A stretch of DNA of 64,000 nucleotides from Eudorina sp. 2006-703-Eu-15 (Eukaryota > Chlorophyta > Chlorophyceae > Chlamydomonadales > Volvocaceae). Location: assembly GCA_003117195.1 (NCBI GenBank), contig BDSI01000125.1, positions 1 through 64,000 on the forward strand, in the 5' to 3' direction. Shown here piece by piece: positions 11,901-22,900 of this stretch. The notes below the pieces were generated by a model, which was given only the letters and a program-made list of their open reading frames with translations, was not told the origin of the DNA and searched no databases. The stretch's first letter is position 1, and each line of letters starts with the position of its first letter. A program made the position numbers and the translations under genes.

Positions 11901-13903
11901 AGGATTCGGTGGAATGCGAGGAGGCGAGGCAGGGGAAGGAGAACGGCGGCATTATCGGCTCAAGCCGGCAGGTGGCGAGACTATGCAAGTCCCGGAGCAG
12001 ACCCCTCGGCCCCGGTGGCTCCTTGGGTTCACTACGTCCAGGAGGTTCCCCATCAAACGGGCACACGCGCGCGCTGGACGTCGGTCCGCCGCCTCACATA
12101 GCCTGCTGGCACGTCGGCCCACTCAATGGACGGGCCGGACACGCTCAGGCCCGTCCATTGTGCCTGTCCTCCGGAGGGCACGCACCTGCAGGGCCGGCAG
12201 CGCCGCCGCCAGCGCCTCACACATATCCCCCAGGCCCGCCTCCATGAACTCCCGCTCCCGCAGCTGCGTCAGCGCGTCCACGACCCCCAGGATCAGCGCC
12301 TGCGGCAGGCCCGCCGCCGCCGCCCCCGCCACCGGCCCCGCCTCCGCCAGGTCCGCCGCCAGCTCCAGCACGCAGCCGCACGCCTCCGTCCGCGCCGCCG
12401 CGTCACCGGCCTGCAGCTGCGTGGATAGGTACGTCCCGACCGCGGCGACGAGGGACGTCAGGCCGGGTGCCGGCGCGCCGGGCGGCGGCGCCGGCGGCGC
12501 GCCGTCGGCGGCGCTGCGCAGCGTGTGCGCCAGCCGCCGGCGCGTCAGCGCCAACAGCATGTCGCACACGGCCACCTGCCCCGGCGCCGGGACCAGGCCG
12601 CACATCTGCAGGATAGGACCCAGCGCCGCGGACAGACGCAGGGCTGCGCGGTCCGCTAGGCGGCTCATCATGAAGGCAGCCAGCGAGCCACCCTCGCCCA
12701 GGCCGCCGGGGCTGGAGCTGGCATCGTGCACGCCGCTGAAGCCGCTGTCGCCGCCGTCGATGCCACAGGCCAGTAGCCGCGCGACGGCTGCCGCCGCCTG
12801 ACCCACAACGAAAGGCCGGTCGTCCAGGAGCGAGTCCGATAGGTCATCCCAGAGGCCCTCATAAGTGTTCGCGAGCCCTGCGGGGGATTCGGGAAGAAGG
12901 GGGGCATCCGTTCGGGGGCTGATACGTTCTTGCACCTGACGACGCGGGAGGCCGTGTGCAGTGTGCCAGGATGGTCGATGCGCACCGTGCAATCGTGTAG
13001 GAAACGAACTATTAACGATGCCGCTGTGCAGCAGACTTTTTGAGCCTTGCGCTCACTGATCCCGTGCCCGTTGGTTTTCACTTTGCGCTCTTATCAGCGC
13101 CCACCTGCGCTGCCCGCGGCTGCTTGCTGCACCTCCGGCAGCATCAGCACATGCGAAAGGGCCTGCACCGCTGCCGCACGCACCACCGCGGCTTCCGCTG
13201 CCAGGCATGGCTTCAGCAGCTCCGTGAGTTGGCCTGCAGGATGCCAGTTGAAATACTTGACTGCGCTACTCAAGCGCATTCGATGCACGACGTCGGGCAA
13301 CTGGGTCGGGGAGACTCAGGGAAGGTACAGCCCGGTCCATGGTCAAGCCGTACGACAGCACTGTGTTCACGGGTTCAGAGCGAAAAGCGTGTGCCAGCCC
13401 TCTCAGGTGTGGCCCCGTGCCTACCAATCACAAGTCGGTCGGCAACCTGCGGTGCTGGCATGCACGTTAAGAACCGGACAGCGGTTGCTACCACCTCCGG
13501 GTCGTTATCACTGACATCGATCTGCAATAAGCAAATAGATTAGTAGCTACAGATATAGTACAACGAAGTGCTGACGTTTACTCACCGCAATTCGTTCCCA
13601 CAGCCTGCTGTATTCCGATTCAGTCAGGTTCGCGTGCCTACAGACCTCATACGCAAGCTTGCGCACGTTTGCATTTGTTGCTGGCTTACCAAGGATCGCC
13701 TGCAAATAAACAATCAATTAAGAACAGACACGTCTACGACACACGAGAGCATCAACGGGCGATCTTGTCAAGTTGGATCATACCTGAAGCAACTGAGGCA
13801 CCATATGTGAAACATCATTTCCACCAGAGGCAGCTCGTAAAACTGACACCAGAATCCCCGCCTCTGCCGAGGGGTCCGCACCTGAATGGCTCGAGGCCGG
13901 CAT
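2964..13903 (-). CDS. TPLATE: TPLATE, subunit of the TSET/TPLATE endocytic adaptor complex (3' part frame-disrupted)
   Basis: Beta-adaptin/COP-like subunit of the plasma-membrane TPLATE (TSET) complex acting in clathrin-mediated endocytosis. Exons on the minus strand: 13903-13784, 13699-13586, 13521-13425, 13233-13105, 12877-12186, 11780-11348, 10961-10460, 9894-9234, 8874-8650, 8075-7823, 7321-7200, 6665-6360, 5976-5553, 4974-4842, about 4615-4480, 4388-4181, 3850-3620, 3287-2964. Phases agree across exons 1-12. Similarity to plant TPLATE runs throughout: N-terminal helical repeats (NVRKLAYEVCRHANLT), the appendage segment LTGPSDPVLLRGCF, LQLICLPLDIPSVVLLRPPR followed by FFKTWGTLPA, GGTAETFFTFSLR, and C-terminal LKNAALLEWQRLSSLAM before TAG. 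Ala/Ser-rich inserts (exons 6, 7, 8, 12) take the predicted length to about 1,700 residues against about 1,180 in plants. Exons 13, 16, 17 and 18 change frame within clearly homologous sequence: either a decaying gene or assembly indels. The ATG at 13903 is the first in frame after a stop; a further upstream exon is possible. Confidence 0.88.
4055..4105 (+). repeat. Dispersed repeat, copy 1
   Basis: Partner of the 24832-24885 copy, with several substitutions. It lies in the TPLATE intron between the last two adaptor-domain exons, in antisense to that gene. Confidence 0.6.
4811..4842. repeat. CT-rich simple repeat in TPLATE intron 14
   Basis: A CTCT/CACT-rich run lies immediately after the exon 14 donor (minus strand). 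It is GA-rich in the transcript, so it is simple-sequence intron DNA and not a polypyrimidine tract. Confidence 0.6.
5079..5111. repeat. (GGAC)n microsatellite in TPLATE intron 13
   Basis: About eight tandem copies of a four-base unit, read directly, lying between TPLATE exons 13 and 14. Confidence 0.85.
7722..7785. repeat. Tandem duplication of a 32-bp unit in TPLATE intron 10
   Basis: Two exact adjacent copies, 7722-7753 and 7754-7785, of a GC-rich 32-base unit beginning ACGACGGCCCGCAGCCCACT. They lie in the intron between exons 10 and 11; the exons are unaffected. Confidence 0.85.
9901..9937 (-). repeat. Dispersed intronic element copy, TPLATE intron 7
   Basis: Read on the minus strand this is a good match to the core TGTCTACCAATTTCCTATAC (one mismatch) with upstream CAGTTTGA-like sequence. 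The core ends about eight bases before the CAG acceptor of TPLATE exon 8, so the element forms the very 3' end of the intron. Other copies are in RPC4, PAP1 and beyond the FBA F-box gene. Confidence 0.75.
12124..12160. repeat. Perfect 13-bp inverted repeat in TPLATE intron 5
   Basis: Arms CAATGGACGGGCC (12124-12136) and GGCCCGTCCATTG (12148-12160) are exactly complementary around an 11-base loop. The structure lies 26 bases from the exon 5 donor and could fold in the pre-mRNA. Confidence 0.8.
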
Positions 13904-14911
13904 ATTGGTATTTCTCTATGTGACTACATGGACATAACAAGTACACAAATACTGCAACGTCCCTGAACGCTGCTGTTTGCTAGGTTGCGATCGCCACGGG
14001 CGTTGGATTACGACAAACTACCTGCAGACCTGCTCTGCTGCTCATGTGCTCAAGACGTCCGTTATGCGATGCACGATTATCACCCAAGGGCAGCATGGGT
14101 CACTCCATTCGGATTGCTGTCAATGCTCTCATGCGCCTTTCTGGGGGCGAAACGCCCCACGGACCAGTAGTGTTGGGTCATTTCCGTGCTGGGGGCCCAC
14201 ACGCAAGTTGTCGCCACTTAAATGGCCACTGTGCACAATGAATTTCGTGTGCAGCCCCTCCCGTAAGGTTACTGGTCCTCTCTACCTCTTCTCACCTTCA
14301 TCTGCCGTACAGACAACACTAGTACCCTCCAGCACATGGTATTACGTGCCAAGCTCACTGCTCCAACACTGTGTCGATCCGAGACTGATCCCTTTCGACA
14401 CCGGGCCTCGGGTCCGTCAGAATAACGGACGCTGCGTATCGCCCATCGTCAGGACTGTCAGGATGCGTTTACGGTATCCTGCCGTCCTGCCGCCCACCAC
14501 GTGAAAAGCGTGCCCCCCAAGTTGCGCCTGCGATCTGCTCAAACTTCTCAGCACGAGTGCCACCTGGCTGCCGATTGCCACGGTGCAACCGAAACCGTGC
14601 GACGTCAAAAACAATAAAGAACCCAGCATGGCGAAAGCCATGCACCTTTTCAGGGTCGGCCGCTGCGCCCTAACGCCCCCCCAAAAGCCAAAATGCGGGC
14701 GGTGCCTCACTTGCTCAGCACACAGGCGCTCATGCCTCCGCTTGCGGCCAATCGTGGGGCCGCATCCTGTGCAGCCCATCCTCGTGGGCTCGGCATAACG
14801 AGATGTATCTTGGTAGGCTGCCGCAACAGCAACAAAGGCAACCCAGTGATTGGTTCCCAAAGGCCCACGTTCACGTGAGCAGGGAGTCGCTAACGACGCG
14901 CTCGAACCCGC
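13904..14911. other. Intergenic: TPLATE 5' region and 3' UTR of the lumen-protein gene
   Basis: About 1 kb with no convincing coding sequence on either strand. Both neighbours are on the minus strand, so the right end should be the lumen gene 3' UTR and the left end the TPLATE promoter and 5' UTR. I could not place a TATA box, and found no TGTAA on the minus strand. Confidence 0.5.
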
Positions 14912-16726
14912 TCACTCGTCGCCCTGGTCCCCCGTAGCCGAGAGGAGGCCGGGTAGGTTGCGGAACAGCTTCTCCTCCAGCTGCAGCGTCTGGATTTTGC
15001 CGTCGTCGTCCTCGAAAGTGATGGGCGACATCGCGGTCTCCCAGCCGCCGTCAGAGAAGAGCGCAATGACCACCTGGTCGTTCGTCAGATCGATCTGCGT
15101 GGGCGGGACAACGTGACGGGGCGGCAATGGAGGAGCCTCCTCCGCGCACTGCAGTGGCCCGAGCCTGCCGGATCCGTACCCATGGGCCATGGCAGACGAC
15201 CAACACAGAAGACGGCGGGTGACCAACATGCACACACTCGGGAGATTTCCGCCGACTCCGATTGTTTGCTGCGGGACAGTCCCGCGCTCGACCCAGATGC
15301 CCCCGGTTGGAACGTCACTTACGGGCACCAACATAGTGGCACCCCTTCCCAAACACTCCCACACTCCGCACCTGCTGGAAGCCTTCTGTCTGCAGCCCGT
15401 AGATCTCGCCGGAATCCGTGTCGCGAATCAGCATCGTTCCCGGCGTCTCCATGTCCAGACGGACCGCGAACATCTTACCCTTGGCGCTCTTGACGTAGAC
15501 CCGACCGTCGAGGCTGCGAGGCCCCGGGTGACACATCCCACGCGATGCAACGTCCCGTTGGCGCAACAATAGCACGTGCGCCGACAGGCCGTGCGTGTGC
15601 GTGCGCCGTGCCACGGTGCCGGAACCTCAATACGAAGAGATTGCAATAATCACATGCATTCGTGAGGTGGGTGTGTCGATACACATGGCGATGGCGCGAA
15701 CACAACCAAGGGCGCCGGCTGTCCCTGAAGGCCCGGACTCACCCGCGCTTGAAGTTAAGCTTGGATCGGATGTTCTCTAGCGCCTTCGCAGAGTTCAGCT
15801 TTCCTGCAAGGTGCAAGGGGTGCCATGGGGCAACTGCGTGTGTCCGCACGTGATGCGCAGCCCCTGGGAGACCCGCAACCAGTACGATGCGCAGGAGCTG
15901 CTGTCGGACGTCATGTTCACTAAGCTCGTCCGACGGCAGAGAGCGGAGAGCGGACATGCGTTAAGATCACGGAGCTAAGAGTCTTTCGCATGTGGGTTCG
16001 CTTTTGATCCCACATCGCTGATGACCGGGGTTCACTGGCGCCCTGGTCCACTCGAATGCGGACCCGTCTGAAGCCAGTGCCCCATGACAAACCCCTTGCT
16101 TGTGTGGGCGACCTTCCCTGTGCTTGGCTTTATCCACTTCTGGGGATTCGGTCCTCTGCTGTGCCTATCCCTTTGGTAGTGTTGCCCCGCTGCGTGCCTC
16201 TGCTTGCTTCGGCGTCTGGCTGGATGGGGTCATGGCCTGGTGTGTTTTTGTGTGCGGCGTTGAGGTGTGGAGGTGTCTTGCCACCTTGGCGGTGGGGCCT
16301 GCTGGGGCTTGCCCTGGAATACACCGGTGATCCCTTTGGGGTCCGCTGTGACGGTCATTCATTCACTGTTCCCCCTGACGTGGGTGTTTTATGCACAACC
16401 GAACCCAAACTCGCCTCCCAATGTCCCCAGGAACAGATACCAGGCTTACCCTCAGACTCAAGGCGTTCATACTCCTCCAAACTCTTCTGCACGTCCACAG
16501 GGCCGGCTGCAGAGGCCTTGCCTGGCCGAAGGATGCTTGGCACCCAGACGCTTGCTAATGTCGACAGAAGAACCGTGCGTCGCGATAAGATGATATCTGA
16601 TTTGCCTCCCTCACACGCGCGGGCTGCTGGGACGGTGACGAGCGTTCGACAACGACGAGCCCTGGCGGCGGGATCGCAGGCGCTACTCAAGCCCTTGCCA
16701 TGTATCCGCCATACAGATAACGACAT
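14912..16726 (-). CDS. Predicted Tat-targeted thylakoid-lumen protein, unknown function
   Basis: Four exons on the minus strand (16726-16450, 15803-15743, 15513-15372, 15094-14912) keep frame and give 220 residues. The first ~75 residues look like a bipartite plastid presequence: an Arg/Ala-rich stretch, then a twin-arginine signal (SRRTVLLSTLASVWVPSIL) ending in an AxA-like site (KASAAG). That predicts Tat import into the thylakoid lumen and a mature protein of about 145 residues. The mature part starts with a charged helix (VQKSLEEYERLESEG), followed by likely beta structure (RVYVKSAKGKMFAVRLDM, MLIRDTDSGEIYGL) and an acidic tail ending GDQGDE. There is no Cys-rich or heme motif. I do not recognise the family; it resembles conserved lumen proteins of green plastids only in layout. 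The start is the first in-frame ATG and the signal supports it. It is divergent from the giant gene at 16997. Confidence 0.75.
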
Positions 16727-16996
16727 TTCTGTGAAAGATGCTGTCCTAGGAAACTACTTGCACCTTGAACTTTTCTCCGAGAACGATATTTGGTTCCTGT
16801 TCCTTGCGCAAACTTCAAATATTACGTACAGGGAAAGCTTTGTGTAATTAAGATATGTCATGCTTTGCCGGTTTCGGTTTTTCCGATGTGCCGTACGCTA
16901 ATTTGACTGGGTTGACCCAAAGTTGGTAGGGATGAGGGTTCAGCGTCACGAGCCCCATATTTTACTGATGCTAACATTTTAATTAATCATGTAAAG
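16727..16996. promoter_or_regulatory. Divergent intergenic region, candidate bidirectional promoter
   Basis: 270 bases separate the ATG of the lumen-protein gene (minus) from the ATG of the giant gene (plus). It is clearly more AT-rich than its surroundings, with AT-rich patches near 16840-16860 and 16975-16995. There is no coding sequence. Both transcripts must start in or near it, but I cannot assign specific elements. Confidence 0.5.
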
Positions 16997-19900
16997 ATGA
17001 GCAACAGTGACTCTAGCGGTGACGATGTTAGTATTCACGTCTCACAGCTGCAGAAGTATCTTGCACCTAAGGGTCCACGCTGTGAGAATGTCAGGAGATC
17101 AGCTAACAGCATGGCTTCCTTGTCCTCTGGCCAGAAGGCTGCCGCAGGCCCGCGTGGTGATGACAAGTGCGGCAGCATGGAAAGAAGCTTGCGCAGGAGC
17201 CCGGGCAACAGCAGCCGCACAACAACGGAATCTGCCAACAGTCGGGGGCGGAAGGCTTCGCCGTCTTATGGACGCGGAGGCAGCCAAGGAAAGTTGTCGA
17301 CGGGCTCTCAACAGCGGGTCGCCATGAGCAGCAGCAGCGACGATGACGATCGCCTACAACTGACCTCGGCGCTCTTATCAAAAGCCTTGCGCCAACGCAA
17401 ATCGCTAGCGTCGCAAGCGCAAAGTGCTGCTTCGAGCAATACCGTACGCAGCGTGGAAGCATCATCAGCCACTTCCAGACACGGGCGCAAAGACCGCTTC
17501 ACCGAGCCAAAAGGGCCCGACCAGCCATCTAGCAACATATCACAAGGGCTTAGTGCATGGTCTGCGTCCGCGCGTGCGTCGCGGACAGCAGCAACGTCGC
17601 AAGCACACAGACCCCAGAACCGCGCTGCACCAGATCAGCGCCAACAGCCTGGTTCACGGGCCGCAAGTGCCGGCTCTTTCATATCCGGGAAGGCCTCCTC
17701 AAGCCCATCGGGCCCTCCTCGGCAGCACCTCTCACGGTCGCAGCCGCAGCCGGCTTATGAGCAACGGCAAGCTTGGGACGACGGGCGACAGCACCAGGAC
17801 CAGCGTTCGGATGGCGATGAGGCGGAGGACTCACCTGAATCGGACGGCTGGACGGCTCCGCCGAGGCACAAGTCTTACACGGCAGACAGCAGCCGTAAGT
17901 CCTTCATCCGGGTCATCAACATTATTGTTGGTTGACAATTTGTCAGACTTGCGGGTGTCAGACTTGCGGGTGGCCTTCTCGGTTTGGGGGCTCCCTGTGT
18001 ATGACCTTGCGCACCCACAACCCGTTCCGTCTGCCCCCACGCAATCCACAGCACGTGCACTTGACACCCGCGAGCGTACGTCTGTTCCGAGGGACGTCGG
18101 CCAGGGGCTGGCGGCGAGTCGCGGTCGCACAGCTGGCGCATACAATCACGAGTTCAACATGCCCGATGAAGCAACGTCCAAGCCGGACTCGTTTGGGGGA
18201 CCTCAGCGACTGGCGGCTGCCGCCACCTCGCCGGCTGTGGCTGCAGAGACATATACTGGCGAAGCACGCAGGTTCTCCTCACCGGAGATGGATCCGCCGA
18301 TCAGGCGAACCCACGCCAACCCGGGAACGGATGGAGATCTGCAGGGCCCTACATGGCCTGTGCGACGCCGGACAGGGACTTCTGATTCGCATCCGGGGGC
18401 ATGGACTTCGCCCGTAACACGGCCGAGCGGACCGTACGCCATGCACGACAGCCCCGGGCCTGTGACAAGCACCGATCCAGTTGAGGCGGGTTATGACCAG
18501 CCCGAGCTTGCGTGGGGTCGCAAAGCGGTCGCGATGGGCGCCGCAACACATCAGCGCGCTGGCGGTGTGGGGCCGATGCAGCAAGCTCAATCGCTGCCCG
18601 GTGTAGTCATGGACCGGAGCGCGGCTGAGGGTTATGTACTGGATCGGAGGCTGCCTGGCAACTTCACCGACGCTGGTGCCTCGGAAGGTACGCACGAGGC
18701 ATGACGTACTCTTGCAACTGGCGACTTCTGGCACATGTTCTGAGCACCCTGCATACCTGCGTGCCTGCGCTGCCTGCAGGCCGAACGCGCCAAGCTGCGC
18801 TGCAGCGGAATGGCGCCGACCCGGATGGGCGTCAGCACACCGGTGACGCTTACAGCGCCGCGACGGCAACCACCAACGGTGGCGCTGCCCCTGCGCTGGG
18901 GCCGAACTCCAGGCAGCGATCTCTTTTAGGGCTCCCCAGCAGCCGGCTCCTGCCGCTGTCGTCAGTGGAGGGCGCTGTCCGGGCCGCTCTCGGCGTCACA
19001 GAGCCGGCGGCGGCCAGCTCGCCGCCCCACAGCCCCTCGCGACACGGCACACAGCCGTCGGTGGTCAGTGGGCGAACCCTCGGCGGCGTACCCCGCCCGC
19101 ACACGGCCACACGCCTGGAGGCGCAGCAGGATTGGGGGAGGCCTACCATGCGTCTGGACCCCCAGCACGACATGACTCAGGGCCCCAGCTCGCAGCCTGG
19201 GGCCGCTCGTGTGCGCGTTGGCACGGCAGCCGCGATAGGCACCGCCGCAGCCGGTTCAGCAGAAACGGACGACGGCGTGCACGAAGGGATGATGCTTGGG
19301 CTGCCGCATGCAGTCTTTGGCGCAGACCCGCCAGCGAATCCTCCGGTCCAGCTCGGGCCCACGCGTCATTCACCCGACGGCCCTGGGGGTTCCGGCAGGC
19401 AGGTCGTGGCTGGCAGCTGGTCAACCAGCCTGCCAGGCCATCGTCCGGTGTCGCCCAACGCAGCAGACGCGACCAACCGGCGCAGCACCGCGCCGCCAGC
19501 GGCCCCGACTTCCGACCAGGTGCCAGACTGGCCTGGATTTGAGGAAGGTGGAAGGCAGCAGCAGCGACCGCAGTCCCCAACCCACGGGTCTCACACGTCC
19601 ATAGGTCTTGGGGTCCCCGGCTCGGAGGCCACCTCCTCGGGCGGCTCCCGCTCTGGCACGGCCGCAGCCGGCTGGGCCAGCGTCCCGCGCCTTGACCTTG
19701 CCATGGCCAGCCTGAGCCTGGACGACGGTGCACAGATCCTGAACTCACACGCTGTGGGTGCTGATACTGCCGTCTTTGAACCGGAAGCGGAGCCCGACGT
19801 TGCCGCCGCGTCGTTCTCCTTCCCGGTCCATGACACCGACCAGCGCCCCCAGCGCGTCAAGATGTCTGAGGTAGCTGAGGCGCTGCTCCCGTGGCAGCGG

Positions 19901-22900
19901 TCTCCCGCAGGCAGCGCCGCGTCTGCACGTCCCACGCTCAGCAGCAACGGCGCGGTCGCCCGTAGCCCGGTGAGCCGCAGCCCCAGCAACAGGCGGCCCG
20001 CATCTGCCGGCCAAGTCCTGCCGTCGCAAGGTAGCCCCACCCAACGGCCGCCGTGCAGCATGTCCCAGCTCTCCAATGCGGGCGCGAGCTTCGGCGCGCC
20101 CGCGGTGGTCATACCCGTGACGGAGTGGCACAGGCTGCAAGCGGGACCGCTGCTGGCAGCAAACGCCGTGCCGAACCCCGGGTCACGCGGCTCAAGCCCA
20201 TCCCGCCAGCCCTCGCCGCATCCCATGGGTCCCGACAGTAGCGGCGGCGGCAGCGCCTCCTCCTCGGGGCGCATCAGTCACCCTCGGTACGGGCTGTCCT
20301 CAACCAGCCGCTCGCCGGAGAGTAGTCCCGATCGGGAGCCGCGCAGCAGCAGCGGCGGCGGCAGGCTGCCGGTCAGCCCGTTTGTGGGTACGGGTATCCT
20401 GGCGGGCCTGCGAAGCAGCAGCGCCCCGGGGCGGCGCACGCGCAGCGCGTCGCCGCCGACCCGCGCTGTAACAAGCCCGTCAGCGGTTGTGATGGCGGCA
20501 GCGGCAGCCAGCACGGGTTCGCCGAAGCCGACGTCCAGGTCCGCGGCTGCGTCAGCAAAGGCCTCCGCAGCTGGATCCGCAAGGACGTTGTCATCAAGCC
20601 CTTGGGGCAGGGATGCAGGTGGTCCGGCCGGGCCGGCTTGGCCGGTGCGCGCGCCGTCGCCGGCAGCTTCTCCGCGGTCGCCGTCGTTCCCGGGGCTGGA
20701 TAGATTGAGCCCCAAGCCGGACGCCTTGCAAGCGAATGCGAACCGGTCTGAGCCTGGAGCCAGACGGGTCGCGACTGCAGAGGTCCCGGATCCGCCGACG
20801 GACCGTGCCCGCAGCCCCGTCGCGGCTGCGCTCGTGACGGCCGAGTCTAGGTACGCAGCGGCCTCCAGGCCCCTTCGCGAGAGGCGGTACGCCCGGTCGC
20901 AGTCGCCGGTGTCCTCGGGGGCCGGATCCGCCCGCGGGGGGCCCCAGCCAGTGGAGGGGCCCACCCCCCGTCCGTCACCGCGGGCTTCCCCGCGGCGCCG
21001 CACGACGGGACCTTCCCTACTGCCCTCGGACACTGCAGATGTAGGCAGCCAGAAGATCGCCTTCGTGCTCGGGCGGGAAAGCCCGCGCCCGCAGACCCGA
21101 TCGCGTGGTGCCTCTCCGGTTGGTGGCGGCGGAGGAGGAGGAGGAGGCAGCGGTTGGTCCACGCCCAACCCTATGGACCTGCCGGAGCTGGCGCACATCA
21201 CGCAGCAGCTGGACGACCTGCTGCGGCAGGTGGGCTCCGTGGGGGCCATCGGCGGCCGCAGGGACGGCCCCGGCAGCACCGCAGGCAGTCCCCACGAGCG
21301 CGCGCCTGCGGCGACGGACGGTGGTGAGGGGCGAGGCGGCGGCGAGTACCTGCTGGCGGGCTCCAGTGGGTCACTGGGGGCTGGGGGCGGCCTGAGCTGG
21401 AGGGGCAGTGGCGTGGGCGTCAGCGGCGCCGCGGAGGCGTCCCCATCGGCATCGGTGCGTTGGGGTGTCCGCGTGCCAAGACCATGGGGTGGGATGTGGA
21501 CTGCACTGCGGACCGAATGTAGGTGGACTCTGCATCCGCTCGACCGTGCAATGCGTCCCCGGTATCCTTTAAGCGCGCAGCTCCAATATCTCATATCCGA
21601 ATCCCGTGTGCTGGATAGGTAACTGGACGCCATGAGCCGGCATGAGGACAAGCCCCCCCACTTGTGATAATTATAAGACCCTGTAAGTCTGGACTGCCCA
21701 ACATGATGGCATGTTGCCTGACACCTCCGTTCCGGTCCCTCCCGCAGATCGCCGGCAGTGCCACCCGGCGGGCCGCATCCTCCGCTCCATTGGACCCGGG
21801 CGCCCAGGAGGACGCCGAGCTGCTCCGCCAGCTGGCCGACATCCAGCGGGACGTGGACCGCATGCGGCTCTGGCCGCAGCCCGCAGCTGCGAAGCCGCCC
21901 GGAGCGCACCCGCAGTTTGCGGGCGTGGCCCTGGAAGCCGCGTCGTTTCCCCCTTCCCGCTCGCCCATCAGCCCCCGGCGACCCGCCTCCTGGAGCAGCG
22001 CACTGGGAGGCCCCGCCTCGACCTCCGCCACCACCAGCACCACCGCCACGCGGGACCACCACAAGGCCTGCAGCAACAGGAAAGGTGTGGTGACCTTTCA
22101 GGACCCGACGCTCGCGGCGCACTGGGAGGCGACCCACCAGGACATGACCGCAGGAGCTGTCGCCCCCGACATCCGTTCTGCCCGGCCGCGCGCCAGCAGC
22201 CCCGCGCGCAGGGACCCAGCCGCCCTGGCCACGTACCGTGCGCCGGAGCTGGCGCGCAGCCCAAACCCGCCACCAGGGACGGCGTCTCCGCCCGCGGGCG
22301 CCCTCAGCAGCTCAGCCGCCGGTCTGCGGCTGGTCACCATTGCCCGCCCCCAACCACCTCAACAACCCCAACACTCCCTATTCCGCGTCCAGCCACTGGA
22401 ATTGCCCCAGCGCCTCCGCCGCTCGAGCTCGCCTGACAGCGCTCCCTGGGCGCGGAAGGACCCGCCCCGGCATGCGGCCGCTGGCTCAGCGGGTCCTGGG
22501 GGTGGCCCAACCGCAACTAAGCTTGCGGTGTTGGGCGCGATCGGCACACATGCAGGGCCTGGCGCGGACGGCCGGTCACGCTCCACGCCGCACGCCTCTG
22601 GCGAAGGCCGCCGAGAGGGCGGTCGCCACGGCCGGTATGGACTCAGCGCGGACCGGGGCACTCTGGAGGCGGATGCGGCACGGGGAGCCGGCGGCGGAGG
22701 CAATACCGGCAGCCAATTTGGTGCCGGCCCCAGCTCCGCGGACGCCCGGCGGTTGCGGTCGCTCTCTGCAGGCGGCGCGGGGGCGCCGTGCGGCGTGGTG
22801 CGGCATGGGCAGCCGGTTGCGTTCGCAGGTCTGAGCGGCGCCGCCGCGGCCGTCAGCGCCCTTGGCGGCCACGCCGCAGAGCTGGAGCGCCTTGGTCGTC

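Noticed and set aside
11161..12801. Long plus-strand ORF (546 codons) opposite TPLATE
   Set aside because: It overlaps TPLATE exons 5 and 6 in antisense, where GC-rich codons keep the opposite strand open. It lacks splice structure and its protein has no family resemblance.
20278..22137. Minus-strand ORF of 619 codons within the giant gene
   Set aside because: It crosses the exon 3/4 intron and mirrors Ser/Pro/Arg-rich codons; low-complexity GC-rich DNA stays open in several frames.
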